This document shows, piece after piece, positions 16,007-24,136 of a stretch of 33,472 nt of DNA. Below the pieces are notes generated by a model. It saw nothing but the letters and a program-made list of their open reading frames with translations, was not told the origin of the DNA and searched no databases. The DNA is from an uncultured Boseongicola sp. (GTDB lineage Bacteria; Pseudomonadota; Alphaproteobacteria; Rhodobacterales; Rhodobacteraceae). Numbering within the stretch: position 1 is the first letter of the stretch; the number at the start of each line of letters is the position of its first letter. Made by a program: the position numbers and the translations under genes. Location of the stretch: assembly GCA_905479635.1 (NCBI GenBank), contig CAJQNG010000023.1:1-33472 (forward strand), read 5' to 3'.

Positions 16007-16636
16007 ATGTCGCCGATTATGGGGCTATTGGACCGGGGTGGCGTGGTGATTTGGATCATCGCGGCCTTAAGTGTCGTGGGGCTTGCGGTGATCCTTTGGA
16101 AGGTCTGGCGATTGGCCGCTTTGGGGGCATGGGGGGGGGCGCGTGCCGAAGCTTCTGTCGAGGCATTTCGCTTGCACGGACAGGTCGACAGCGCTGACGG
16201 CGGTGGAGTACGCGCAATGGTCGTGCGTGCTGCGATGCATGCTGTCACAGATGCGCGGCTCACAGCCGAACAGGCCCGCGAAGAAACCGAGCGCGTGGCC
16301 CGTCGCTCGCTTGCGGACGCGCGTCGCGGTTTGCGCGTGCTGGAAGTGATCTCGACGGTGGCACCGCTCCTGGGGCTGCTGGGCACAGTTCTGGGCATGA
16401 TCGTTGCGTTTCAGGCGCTTCAAACAAGCGGTTCTCAGGCGGATGCGTCGGTGCTTGCGGGTGGTATCTGGGAGGCGCTTTTGACAACGGCTGCGGGGAT
16501 GGCCGTGGCAATTCCGGCGGCCTTGGCGCTTGCTTGGTTCGAGGCAGTCATTGACCGCGTGGCAAGCGACCTGGAAGACCTCCTGGCGCGTGTGTTTCTT
16601 GCACGCCCTGTCTCGCAGACCCGGGCGGCGGAATGA
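16007..16636 (+). CDS. exbB: ExbB/TolQ/MotA-type proton channel protein
   Basis: This inner-membrane component (209 aa) forms, with ExbD, a proton-driven motor that energises TonB or Tol systems. It has one N-terminal helix (GVVIWIIAALSVVGLAVILW), a long cytoplasmic loop with LEVISTVAPLLGLLGTVLGMI (second helix) and a third helix (LLTTAAGMAVAIPAALAL), the usual MotA_ExbB layout. ATG 16007 is chosen because AAGAAGGG lies 8 bases upstream; GTG 16004 is the alternative. It starts an operon with two exbD genes joined by ATGA overlaps. Confidence 0.88.
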   Translation: MSPIMGLLDRGGVVIWIIAALSVVGLAVILWKVWRLAALGAWGGARAEASVEAFRLHGQVDSADGGGVRAMVVRAAMHAVTDARLTAEQAREETERVARRSLADARRGLRVLEVISTVAPLLGLLGTVLGMIVAFQALQTSGSQADASVLAGGIWEALLTTAAGMAVAIPAALALAWFEAVIDRVASDLEDLLARVFLARPVSQTRAAE

Positions 16637-17013
16637 GCCTAGCGCTTCAGCCTCCAAGGCGTCGGCGCGTGATGAGCCTGACACCGATGATCGACGTGGT
16701 TTTTCTTCTGTTGGTTTTCTTCATGCTGGCCGCGCGCTTCGATCAAACGGCGGTGCTTCCCGTAGCGCTTGGCGGGGGGGCTTCGGATTATTCCGGCCCT
16801 CCGCGGCTGATTGATGTGACGCCTGGTGGGGTTCGTCTTAATGGCGTGGCTACAGAGGATGCTGACCTAGTCGCCGCCGTCCTTCTGTTGGTCGAAACAT
16901 CAAATGACCTTGTCATTCTGCGGGCGCGCGACGGCGCGGATGTCCAGCGCCTTGTGGATGTGATGGGACTGTTGCGCGAGACGGGGTTAAGCCGCCTCAC
17001 TCTTGTCGAATGA
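16633..17013 (+). CDS. exbD: ExbD/TolR-type protein, first copy
   Basis: This is a biopolymer-transport partner of ExbB (126 aa): a short cytoplasmic tail, one helix and a periplasmic domain. The helix starts with LTPMIDVVFLLLVFFML and carries the aspartate (about residue 19) needed for proton movement, corresponding to Asp25 of E. coli ExbD. The periplasmic part includes VILRARDGADVQRLVDVMGLL. The start codon overlaps the exbB stop (ATGA), which ties its expression to exbB. Confidence 0.88.
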   Translation: MSLALQPPRRRRVMSLTPMIDVVFLLLVFFMLAARFDQTAVLPVALGGGASDYSGPPRLIDVTPGGVRLNGVATEDADLVAAVLLLVETSNDLVILRARDGADVQRLVDVMGLLRETGLSRLTLVE

Positions 17014-17375
17014 TCCGGCTCTGCGAACCCAGACGCACGCGTCCAGAAAACATTGTGCCGATGATCAATGTGGCGTTTCTCCTTTTGATCTTTTTTCTGA
17101 TGACAGCGGTGATCGCGCCGTCCGACCCCGTGCGGATTGCGCCACCGACCGGCCTTGGTGACGAAAGTGACGCCGGGGAATTGATCCTTTACATCGACGC
17201 TGACGGCACGCTTTGGAAAGACGGAACGCCCGGCGCATTGCCGGAAGGCATCGGCGGTCAAAGCGTTACAATTCGCGCCGATCAGAACCTGTCGGGGGCA
17301 GTCTTGGCAGATGTCTTTGGTCAATTGAAGCGGGCCGGCACTGAAGGCGTCAACCTGGTGGTGGCGCGGCCTTGA
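17010..17375 (+). CDS. exbD: ExbD/TolR-type protein, second copy lacking the TM aspartate
   Basis: This second ExbD paralogue (121 aa) overlaps the first by 4 bases. The helix segment reads IVPMINVAFLLLIFFLM: the residue aligned with the proton-carrying aspartate is Asn. It probably forms a mixed complex with the first copy, in which only one partner carries the proton site. The periplasmic region ends with VFGQLKRAGTEGVNLVVARP, typical of the family. No tonB follows; a few codons after the stop the reading frame ends. Confidence 0.85.
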   Translation: MIRLCEPRRTRPENIVPMINVAFLLLIFFLMTAVIAPSDPVRIAPPTGLGDESDAGELILYIDADGTLWKDGTPGALPEGIGGQSVTIRADQNLSGAVLADVFGQLKRAGTEGVNLVVARP

Positions 17376-17446
17376 ACATGGCAAGTTCACCTAACGTGGA
17401 CTGGTTTAATACGGATAACTAGCAATCAAAGAATGGAGATCGCGAA

Positions 17447-17737
17447 ATGGCAAAAGGCTATATCATGGGGCATATTACGGTCAGAGACGCAGAAAGCTAC
17501 AAAGAGTACGTCGAAAAAGACACACCAATTTTGGCGGCATTGGGCGGGCGCTTTGTGATCCGTGGCGGGCAATCCGAAGTTGTCGAAGGCGAGGCTCTGT
17601 CCCGCCATATTCTGATTGAGTTCGATAGCTATGAATTGGCCCGTAAAGCTTACCATGACCCTGAATACCAAGTTGTCGCGGACATTCGTCGCCGTAATGC
17701 TGACAGTGTCATTATCTTGGTCGAAGGGACTGAATAG
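17447..17737 (+). CDS. DUF1330 family protein
   Basis: This 96-aa protein belongs to the DUF1330 family, a dimeric ferredoxin-like alpha+beta fold related to the ABM/EthD monooxygenase group. It is recognised by the opening KGYIMGHITVRDAESYKEYV, the central RGGQSEVVEG and the FDSYELARKAYHDPEYQ region. Biochemical role is unknown. GGAG upstream supports the ATG. It follows the exbD pair after 71 bases and ends at a weak hairpin. Confidence 0.88.
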   Translation: MAKGYIMGHITVRDAESYKEYVEKDTPILAALGGRFVIRGGQSEVVEGEALSRHILIEFDSYELARKAYHDPEYQVVADIRRRNADSVIILVEGTE

Positions 17738-17751
17738 CAAACGCGCCTTTG

Positions 17752-17769
17752 TAAGGTGCATCCACCTTA
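17752..17769 (+). terminator. Weak hairpin after the DUF1330 gene
   Basis: A 7-bp perfect stem TAAGGTG-CATC-CACCTTA lies 14 bases after the DUF1330 stop. It is AT/GC mixed and followed by AAAAGCTTG rather than T's, so termination on the plus strand is uncertain. Confidence 0.35.
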
Positions 17770-18217
17770 AAAGCTTGATTTGACGATTTCCGGATTATTT
17801 TTACCCAGAAATGTTTTTTTTATACTCTCCTTAAGGGATATCGCCTTTGGTCTTCCGCTTTTGATGTGGAATGTCGATCCGTAGCGAAAGAGGTCGACAA
17901 TGCGGGGCAACGTCAATGGTGATCTCGGCTTGCACAGTTGCCAGGTTGTGGTTGGCATTGGGGTTCCGACCTTTACGGAAGACATCGACCAGAACCCATG
18001 CAAAGGCGTCTATCCCAGGTCGACCATGGAGGATGTTCGGCACAGCTGTCTCGCCACCGACTTCACACCCTCCGAGGATGGCTACGACATCACCGCAATA
18101 GTGTGCGAGACGCGACGGCTGTCAAACGCGGGCTCACTAGAAGATACGCCAATTTCCCGCATCGGACGGAAAACTTGCATCACCAGACCTCCAGAGACCC
18201 CTGCGCAAAAAAAGGAT
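17770..18217. other. Gene-free stretch upstream of the sensor kinase remnant
   Basis: No supported gene. A TATACT box follows a run of eight T's (17821-17826), the only promoter-like piece, with no well-spaced -35. Several frames stay open for 60-200 codons but give protein without family features. The stretch may be decayed coding sequence continuous with the broken kinase. Confidence 0.3.
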
Positions 18218-19188
18218 ATGTTCAAAGCTGCGCCCTCTTTTGTTGTGACGGACAGAAGCGGAAAACTGGTTTTCGCCTCCGAGCGGACGGTTCGCCTATG
18301 CAGACAAATTCCCAGACGGCTGAGGATACCGGCCTCGGCGCTCAAGCGCATATTGGCCGGAAGATGCGAAAAATCACGCCGGACCTGTGGGATGAAATCG
18401 GTGGTATTTTCGAGATTGCCATTGCAACTGGGCAGCCCGTCTTGTTGCACCGCGTTGAAGGCGCGACCGTCTCGCCCGCTGGCGAGCGTCGCGTGTTCAT
18501 GACCGATTGCCACCCGGTCCGGATCGGCAATGGGATTTTGGCCATCGGCGCGATTTTTCACGATATCACCGAGCAGACCGAGATGCAGGCAGAGCGATGC
18601 CGCGTGATGCTAGAGCTTCAGCATCGCAATAAGAACATACTCTCCAATGTATTGGCCCTTGGTCGCCGTGCAAGACGCGATGCAGGGCCCGCTGTCGGTG
18701 TGCTGGATATATTGGCGATGTGGATAAAAGCGCGTTCGAATACGCAGAAGCTTTTGACGCAGGAAAATTGGTACGCGGCGAATATTTACGCGCTGATCCG
18801 TCCGGAGTTAACGGATATTTATGGCCCGGAGCGTGTTCACTTGGCTGGGCCGCAGCTTCAATTGAATGCGCGCGCGGTTGTCGCGCTGGCAGTGGCCGTT
18901 TATGAGCTTGCGACGAATGGGGCCAAATACGATGTATTTTCGCAAGGAAGTGGCAATGTCGCGCGGACTTGGATGCGGATTGAGTACGGCGTCGATGAGC
19001 GCGTGGTTTTCCGATGGACAGAAACCTGCGGGCCCAAGGTTGCAGGACAACTGGGTGGGGGTTTTGGGAGCCAGATGATCGCATCGACGATAACGAGAAG
19101 TTTTCTTGGCGCAATTGAAATGAATTGGCGATCCGAGGGCCTATTGGTCGAGATTTCCATTCCATATGAGGCTTTTAGAGAAACTTAA
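18218..19188 (+). pseudogene. HWE-family sensor histidine kinase with frameshifted PAS domain
   Basis: The C-terminal part is a clear HWE-type kinase: phosphoacceptor box LELQHRNKNILSNVLAL, the N-box VYELATNGAKYDVFS, FRWTETCGP and GGFGSQMIA. Before it lies a PAS domain whose end (FEIAIATGQPVLL...AIGAIFHDITEQTE) is in the same frame as the kinase. Its beginning (MFKAAPSFVVTDRSGKLVFAS, 18218-18280) is in a different frame, so at least one frameshift lies near 18281-18350. If translation restarts at ATG 18298 a 296-residue kinase with half a PAS domain could still be made. It is followed by the broken response regulator, its likely partner. Confidence 0.6.
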
Positions 19189-19201
19189 GGAGGCGTGGAC
19201 T

Positions 19202-19586
19202 ATGATGCCCTCTAATCTTTCCGCCCTGCATACTGAAGACGAGATCCTTATTGCATTCGAAACTGCAAACATTCTGGCGGACCTTAGATTTGGAGCTATG
19301 CGCGTTGCTCACACTTTGCAGTCTGCGGAAAAACTCGATCTTGCAGAATGCTTCGATGTCGCGCTGGTTGATATGAACCTTGGCAGCGGAGAGCTTATAA
19401 CCGAAATTGGTATGTCACTAAAAAAGCGCGGCTCGCCTGTGGTGTTCGCGTCCGGCTAAAAAAAGTGGGAACTCAGCGCGTGTCTTCAGGGATCTTATTT
19501 CCTTGAAAAGCCTGTTTCGGCGCGGGATATCAAGCGCCCTTGCCGACACACTTGCGGCCAAAATGTCCGTTTGGATCAAGACATAA
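19202..19586 (+). pseudogene. Single-domain response regulator with premature stop and frameshift
   Basis: Receiver features are visible: HTEDEILIAFE, the phosphoacceptor Asp in DVALVDMNLG and GSPVVFASG. At 19457 TAA stands where relatives have tyrosine in FASGY. The same frame continues after the stop with ELSACLQGSYFLEKPVSARDIKR, the normal end of such receivers with the conserved KP. A second defect, best explained by a 2-base loss near 19536, moves the last piece (ALADTLAAKMSVWIKT) to another frame. AAGGAGG (19187-19193) supports ATG 19202. A truncated 85-residue product lacking the KP loop would be non-functional. Confidence 0.75.
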
Positions 19587-19615
19587 AAAACCGGCGAACT
19601 CTAAAGTCCGCCGGT
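19584..19615 (-). terminator. Intrinsic terminator of the phasin transcript
   Basis: On the minus strand a hairpin of about 10 bp (ACCGGCGGACT paired with AGTTCGCCGGT, one mismatch) is followed directly by TTTTTT. It lies about 40 bases after the phasin stop, which makes it a good Rho-independent terminator for the phaC-phaP transcripts. It also sits just after the end of the response regulator remnant on the other strand. Confidence 0.8.
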
Positions 19616-19654
19616 AGTAATGATGCCAACAGGGAGGCGTTGGCGATCAGAAAC

Positions 19655-20134
19655 TTACTTTGCAGTTGCTTTCTTCGCAGCTGCAGTCGCCTCGTTTGTG
19701 GCTTTCTTGACAGCGGCGGTTGCTTCTTCGCCCATGTCCTTGCCTGCAGCGAGCATCAGATCGACTGTTTCCATCTGAACTTTTTTCGCGATCTCAGCGA
19801 AAGCAGCCATGGATTCGGTACCCATCTCAGCCTGCTCCGAAGCGAAATCGGTCATGGCTTTTGTGTAGTCAGCCGGGTCTTCTTTGGCGGTGGTTACGGA
19901 CCCAACCTTGCCAAGTGTCGACTTTGTCCAGCCTGCGGAAATCTCAGCGGACTTCTCAGCAGCTTCCAGAACGACTTTCGACATTTTGTCTGCAAAGTCT
20001 GCCTGGGATTTGAATGCGTCTTGCATGGAAGACATGTCTACTGGGAAAGACCCCATCATATCCTTCATCTCCGACGGGAAAGACCCCATCATGTCTTTCA
20101 TCATTTTTGTGTAGTCATTGGTAGCTTTAGCCAT
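19655..20134 (-). CDS. phaP: Phasin, polyhydroxyalkanoate granule-associated protein
   Basis: Phasins coat PHA granules and control their size. This 159-aa protein is rich in Ala, Lys, Glu and Met, has no cysteine and is predicted to be all helical, with the phasin core FASEQAEMGTESMAAFAEIAKKVQMETVDLM region (positions about 95-125) and an Ala/Lys C-terminal tail. The N terminus contains a tandem repeat of KDMMGSFP (about residues 13-20 and 24-31). ATG 20134 is chosen because GGAGAGA lies just upstream; a longer frame back to 20257 crosses the promoter region. It follows phaC on the same strand and ends before a strong terminator. Confidence 0.88.
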   Translation of the reverse strand: MAKATNDYTKMMKDMMGSFPSEMKDMMGSFPVDMSSMQDAFKSQADFADKMSKVVLEAAEKSAEISAGWTKSTLGKVGSVTTAKEDPADYTKAMTDFASEQAEMGTESMAAFAEIAKKVQMETVDLMLAAGKDMGEEATAAVKKATNEATAAAKKATAK

Positions 20135-20197
20135 TGGTCTCTCTCCTATGTTTGCGTTGAACGAGGTCACCCGTTTCTGCGTCTGGAGAACACATAC

Positions 20198-20241
20198 ATG
20201 CTGCAGTGCGGCATTGCAAGCTTTTATGCTGCGCTGCGGCA
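20198..20241. promoter_or_regulatory. Two TGC-rich direct repeats upstream of the phasin gene (candidate PhaR sites)
   Basis: ATGCTGCAGTGCGGCA (20198-20213) and ATGCTGCGCTGCGGCA (20226-20241) match at 14 of 16 positions and are spaced 28 bases start to start, 64-107 bases upstream of the phasin ATG. PhaR repressors of Paracoccus and Rhodobacter are known to bind TGC-rich motifs upstream of phasin genes. The match is by eye; PhaR is not in this window. Confidence 0.55.
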
Positions 20242-20261
20242 CAAAATTTAGATGCACAATA

Positions 20262-22070
20262 TCAGAGACTTAAGGTTTTTTTGGGCGTTTCCGTGACGTA
20301 TTTCCCGGGAGCAGGGTACAAAATCGGGTGAGTCGCGGTCTCTCCCGGAGTGCGTGCGGGCACTTGTTTTCCCGACTTCGGCGACAGCCATGCATCCCAG
20401 CGCGGCCACCAGGACCCCTCATGAAAATCCGCACTCTCGCGCCATGCGTCGGTGTCGAGGGTCCAGTCGTCATTGGTGTAGTGACCATATTTCATCTTAG
20501 AAGGCGGATTCACAATTCCGGCGATATGTCCGGACTCCGAGAGAATGAAGGTTTTTGAGCGGCTGCCCATTTGCTTGATGCCGGTATAGGACGTCGTCCA
20601 GGCTGCAATGTGGTCGGTCTCGCAGGCAATCGCACAGACCGGGACAGTGACATCCGAGATTTTCAGGGTTTCGCCCAAGACCTCGAAGCCTTCGCGGGCA
20701 AAACGGTTTTCCTGACAAAGTCCGCGTAGGTATTCCATCGCCATACAGCCGGGCAGGTTGGTTCCATCGCCGTTCCAATACAGAAGATCAAACGCTGGTG
20801 GTGCCTCGCCCATCATGTAGCTGCGGATGGCTGGCCCATAAATCAGATCGTTTGACCGCAGATAGCTGAAGGTTTTAGACATGATCTTCTTGTCCAGCAT
20901 CCCATCGACTTCCACCTGTGCTTGGATCGAGTCCACAAAGTCGTTCGAAAGGAAAACACCCACTTCGCCCTGGTCTTCAAAGTCAGTCAGCGCAGTAAAC
21001 AGGGTTGCCGACTTGATCGACTTGTCGCCGCGCTTTTTCATCAAAGCCAATGTCAGCGACAAAGTTGTCCCGGCAATACAATAGCCAACCGCGTTGACCT
21101 GTTTCTCGCCGGTGATCGTTTTCACCTGCTCAACGGCACTAAGATACCCCTTCTCAACATAGTCGCCGAGGCCAATATCGCGGTAGCTTGGGTCCGGGTT
21201 CTTCCAGCTCACGACAAACAAAGTATAGCCTTGCTCGACGATCCACCGGATCAATGAGTTCTGGGGCTTCAGATCGAGAATGTAGAATTTGTTGATCCAC
21301 GGCGGAAAGAGAACCAGCGGCGTTTTGTGCACCGTCTGTGTTTTCGGCGCGTATTGGATCAGCTCGAACAGCTCATTTCGATAGACAACCGAACCCTCAG
21401 CGGTCGCGATGTTCTCGCCGACTTTAAAGGCGTTCTTGTCGGCAAGCGTGACAAGCATCTCGCCATCACTCGCCTCGATATCACGGACAAGATTCTCCAA
21501 GCCATCGACCAAAGACTGTCCGTCGGTTTCAACCGCCTTGGTCAGGGCGGCCGGGTTTGTGCCAAGAAAATTCGTCGGGCTCATCATATCGACGATCTGG
21601 CGGGTGAAGTAGCGCGCGCGCTTTTTGTCCTTATCTTCTAAACCCTCAAGCTTATCCACCATCTCGGACATGGCGTCCGCTGAAAACAAGTACTGCTGTT
21701 TCACGTAGTTGAAGAAGGGATGATTCTCCCACAAAGGGTCGCTAAATCGGCGGTCTTTCGGCGAATGATCCTCGGGTGGCTCAAGCTTGCCGTGCGCGAG
21801 GTTGTTTTGAGCGTCTATATAATGCGTGAGTGCTTTCGCCCAATAGCCGACCTGATGTTCGATCAGCTTGGAGGGGTTTGACATCATCTCCGCCATGTAG
21901 GCCGAGGCGGCCTTCTTGTAGAGGTCCTCGCCTGGACCGTCGAGCCCCGGATGCTTTGGTTTCTTTGCGGCAACCGCGGCAATCAACCTCTGAGACAGCT
22001 CCTCGATTCGCGCCAGATTTTCGTTCAGGCGGTCCAGATTCGCCGACGTTTCTGTTTCTTTTGTTGCCAT
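20262..22070 (-). CDS. phaC: Class I poly(3-hydroxyalkanoate) synthase PhaC
   Basis: PhaC polymerises 3-hydroxyacyl-CoA (mainly 3-hydroxybutyryl-CoA) into PHA at the granule surface. The 602-aa length fits class I synthases. The alpha/beta-hydrolase catalytic triad is visible: Cys in the lipase-like box GYCIAGTT (about residue 320), Asp in CETDHIAAW (about 480) and His in SESGHIAGIVNPP (about 510). The conserved PPWINKFYILDL and FVVSWKNPD segments precede the cysteine. It is divergent from phaZ and followed by phaP on the same strand. An upstream TGC-rich box suggests PhaR control. Confidence 0.95.
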   Translation of the reverse strand: MATKETETSANLDRLNENLARIEELSQRLIAAVAAKKPKHPGLDGPGEDLYKKAASAYMAEMMSNPSKLIEHQVGYWAKALTHYIDAQNNLAHGKLEPPEDHSPKDRRFSDPLWENHPFFNYVKQQYLFSADAMSEMVDKLEGLEDKDKKRARYFTRQIVDMMSPTNFLGTNPAALTKAVETDGQSLVDGLENLVRDIEASDGEMLVTLADKNAFKVGENIATAEGSVVYRNELFELIQYAPKTQTVHKTPLVLFPPWINKFYILDLKPQNSLIRWIVEQGYTLFVVSWKNPDPSYRDIGLGDYVEKGYLSAVEQVKTITGEKQVNAVGYCIAGTTLSLTLALMKKRGDKSIKSATLFTALTDFEDQGEVGVFLSNDFVDSIQAQVEVDGMLDKKIMSKTFSYLRSNDLIYGPAIRSYMMGEAPPAFDLLYWNGDGTNLPGCMAMEYLRGLCQENRFAREGFEVLGETLKISDVTVPVCAIACETDHIAAWTTSYTGIKQMGSRSKTFILSESGHIAGIVNPPSKMKYGHYTNDDWTLDTDAWRESADFHEGSWWPRWDAWLSPKSGKQVPARTPGETATHPILYPAPGKYVTETPKKTLSL

Positions 22071-22090
22071 TGGCGGGTTTCGAGCCTATT

Positions 22091-22104
22091 TTGCAGGTGC
22101 AGCA
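22091..22104. promoter_or_regulatory. TGC-rich box between phaC and phaZ (candidate PhaR site)
   Basis: TTGCAGGTGCAGCA lies 21 bases upstream of the phaC start. Read on the minus strand it begins TGCTGCACCTGCA, sharing the TGCTGCA core with the boxes ahead of phaP. It could serve the divergent phaC and phaZ promoters. It is a single copy and short. Confidence 0.35.
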
Positions 22105-22193
22105 TTTAAGTTGTGATGTACGAACGTAAGTCTATCGCCGCAACCTTCTAAGGGTCAAAGCGACGAATTGGCTCGCCAACCTTGAGGTGCCAG

Positions 22194-23453
22194 ATGCGAT
22201 ATATGATGACTTACGATCTGATGGATACTTTCCGGAATACAAACCAGTGGGCGGGCGCAAGCGCGCAAGCAATTGCATCCTACCCGATATGGGGCATGTT
22301 TCCCAACCCGGCGTTCAATCTGATGGCCGCATGGGGCGAAGTGACCGAGCGCAGCTTCTCGCGCATGGTGACCAAACCTGACTGGGGTCTCGACAGCGTT
22401 GTGGGGTCAGACGGCCGTGACCATATCGTGACGGTTGAAAATGACCTTCGGCGTCCGTTTGGTGATCTGATCCACTTTGATGTGCAGGGACGTGTGCCAA
22501 AAAAGCGACGGGTTTTGCTCGTGGCTCCTATGTCGGGCCATTATGCGACGCTTCTGCGCTCGACCGTCCAAAGCCTTCTGCCGGACGCGGATGTCTGGAT
22601 CACCGATTGGCACAACGCCCGTGATATCCCGGTAAGCGCCGGAAAATTCGATATTGAAGATTATACGCTCTATCTCGCCGAATTCATGGACCATCTTGGC
22701 CCCGATCTTCATGTGATCGCTGTGTGCCAACCGGCGCCACTTGCACTGGCTGCGACGGCGTATCTTGCGGCTCAAAACCCCAAAGCTCAGCCTCGAACAC
22801 TTACTCTTATCGGTGGCCCCATCGATCCCGATGCGAACCCGTCCGACGTGACCGACTTTGGTCGCCGCGTCACGATGGGTCAGCTTGAGCAAATGATGCT
22901 TCAGCGCGTCGGTTTCAAACACGCCGGCGTTGGGCGAATGGTCTATCCGGGGCTCTTGCAGCTTGCGTCTTTCGTATCGATGAACTCCGAAACCCATTCA
23001 TCGGCGTTTTACGAACAAATCATGCGGGTCTCTAAAGCCGAGGCCGGCGATCATGATAAGCACAATAAATTCTACGACGAATATCTTGCGGTCATGGACA
23101 TGACGGCGGAATTTTACATGTCGACGGTCGAGCGAGTCTTTAAGAACCGTGAGATCGCTCAAAACCAATTCGTTGTGGACGGACGCCCGGTCGACATTGG
23201 CGCAATCAACAACGTTGCCGTAAAAATCGTCGAAGGCGAAAATGACGATATCTCGGCGCCGGGTCAGTGCCTTGCTGCGCTTGACCTGCTTACGGGTCTG
23301 CCGGACTCCAAAAAAGCCGCGCATCTCGAGCCGGGTGCGGGACACTACGGCATCTTCGCGGGCAAAAGCTGGCGCAACAACATCCGCCCTCTGGTTCTCG
23401 ATTTCATCGACGCGAATTCGCCAGCGACAGCCAAACGCAAAAAGCGCGCTTGA
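22194..23453 (+). CDS. phaZ: Intracellular polyhydroxyalkanoate depolymerase PhaZ
   Basis: PhaZ mobilises stored PHA by cleaving the polymer in granules. This 419-aa protein matches the intracellular, cysteine-type depolymerases: nucleophile Cys in AVCQPAPLALA (about residue 180), conserved GGPIDPDANPSDV, the Asp-containing VEGENDDIS (about 345) and His in EPGAGHYGIFAG (about 385). The N terminus MRYMMTYDLMDTFRNT is characteristic. ATG 22194 is preferred over TTG 22182 because GAGG (22184-22187) then stands 6 bases upstream. It is divergent from phaC, so synthesis and breakdown genes share a 123-base control region. Confidence 0.93.
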   Translation: MRYMMTYDLMDTFRNTNQWAGASAQAIASYPIWGMFPNPAFNLMAAWGEVTERSFSRMVTKPDWGLDSVVGSDGRDHIVTVENDLRRPFGDLIHFDVQGRVPKKRRVLLVAPMSGHYATLLRSTVQSLLPDADVWITDWHNARDIPVSAGKFDIEDYTLYLAEFMDHLGPDLHVIAVCQPAPLALAATAYLAAQNPKAQPRTLTLIGGPIDPDANPSDVTDFGRRVTMGQLEQMMLQRVGFKHAGVGRMVYPGLLQLASFVSMNSETHSSAFYEQIMRVSKAEAGDHDKHNKFYDEYLAVMDMTAEFYMSTVERVFKNREIAQNQFVVDGRPVDIGAINNVAVKIVEGENDDISAPGQCLAALDLLTGLPDSKKAAHLEPGAGHYGIFAGKSWRNNIRPLVLDFIDANSPATAKRKKRA

Positions 23454-23741
23454 TCAGGTCCAGTTAACAGCAGCGCCGCCGGGTAAGGCGGCGCGGGCGC
23501 GCATGGGGAAATCCATCGCATAGTTTTTTGCGGCGCAAAAAGCGCCGACCCATTCGTCATTCATCAAAATGAAATCCAGAACCGAGGCCAGGAACTCCGC
23601 ATCCTGCGCCCGCTCTCGAATGTCGTCGAGGCCTGCTCCAGTCGATCCAAGAAAGACGGGCAAAAGCTCGTCGTCTGAGGCAAGCCAGACAAGGGCTTCG
23701 ATGGCCAGAACTTCGGCGGAGTCTCGCGCGAGGGGTGTCAA
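23454..23741 (-). CDS. DUF3572 family protein
   Basis: This 95-aa protein belongs to DUF3572, found almost only in Alphaproteobacteria. The family pattern is visible: AEVLAIEALVWLASDDELLPVFLGSTG, the acidic helix DIRERAQDAEFLASVLDFILMNDEWV and FCAA near the C terminus. Role unknown. The start is a TTG at 23741: AGGAGA precedes it at normal spacing and no ATG fits. Its stop codon is adjacent to the convergent phaZ stop, leaving no terminator space. Confidence 0.8.
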   Translation of the reverse strand: MTPLARDSAEVLAIEALVWLASDDELLPVFLGSTGAGLDDIRERAQDAEFLASVLDFILMNDEWVGAFCAAKNYAMDFPMRARAALPGGAAVNWT

Positions 23742-24122
23742 AGGGGCTCTCCTGGAAAGACTTTATGAACTCTTCTGAGAAAAGACTGAACGGCAAAGGA
23801 ACAAATGTAAATATTACTGGGGCAGCACATGGCGAACCACATATTGCGGTTGGGTGGCTCGACGCCGGCACGGATCCTGACGTCGTCGCCGCTGACCGGC
23901 ATATATGAGGTGCCGGACAGCGGCTCCCTTATCGCACGGGAACCATGTCTCAGCCTAAGACAAGAAATGTCCCACTTGGTTATTCTGCGGCGTGCGGTGG
24001 GGCAGCATCTATGATTGATACCACGCGCGGGCAAAAAGCTGTGGTCGACCGTTTGCTTGGCCTTGCTGATGGCGCTCCTTATTGCGCCAAAGCAGCGGGG
24101 CGTAATCGGATCGAGGTCGCGT
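23742..24122. other. Intergenic stretch with only doubtful small frames
   Basis: This spacer between DUF3572 and the Spy-like gene has no supported gene. On the plus strand two short frames could be real, at 23766-23909 (47 codons) and 23945-24136; the second is listed separately. No family features were seen in the rest. Confidence 0.35.
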
Positions 24123-24136
24123 TTACTCCCGCCTGA
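23945..24136 (+). CDS. Possible small protein, unrecognised
   Basis: A 63-residue frame has ordinary amino acid composition for this genome (RGQKAVVDRLLGLADGAPYC) and GGGAACC just before ATG 23945. It shares no family feature I recognise and its 3' end overlaps the convergent Spy-like gene by 14 bases. It may be chance. Confidence 0.25.
   Translation: MSQPKTRNVPLGYSAACGGAASMIDTTRGQKAVVDRLLGLADGAPYCAKAAGRNRIEVAFTPA

Noticed and set aside
17938-18297. N-terminal extension of the kinase frame back to 17938
   Set aside because: The residues are Arg/His/Cys-rich, unlike a sensor domain, and out of frame with the PAS start.
17900-18502. A 200-codon plus-strand frame as a separate gene
   Set aside because: Only the MFKAAPSFVVTDRSGKLVF part has PAS-like character; the rest has no features and the kinase continues in another frame.
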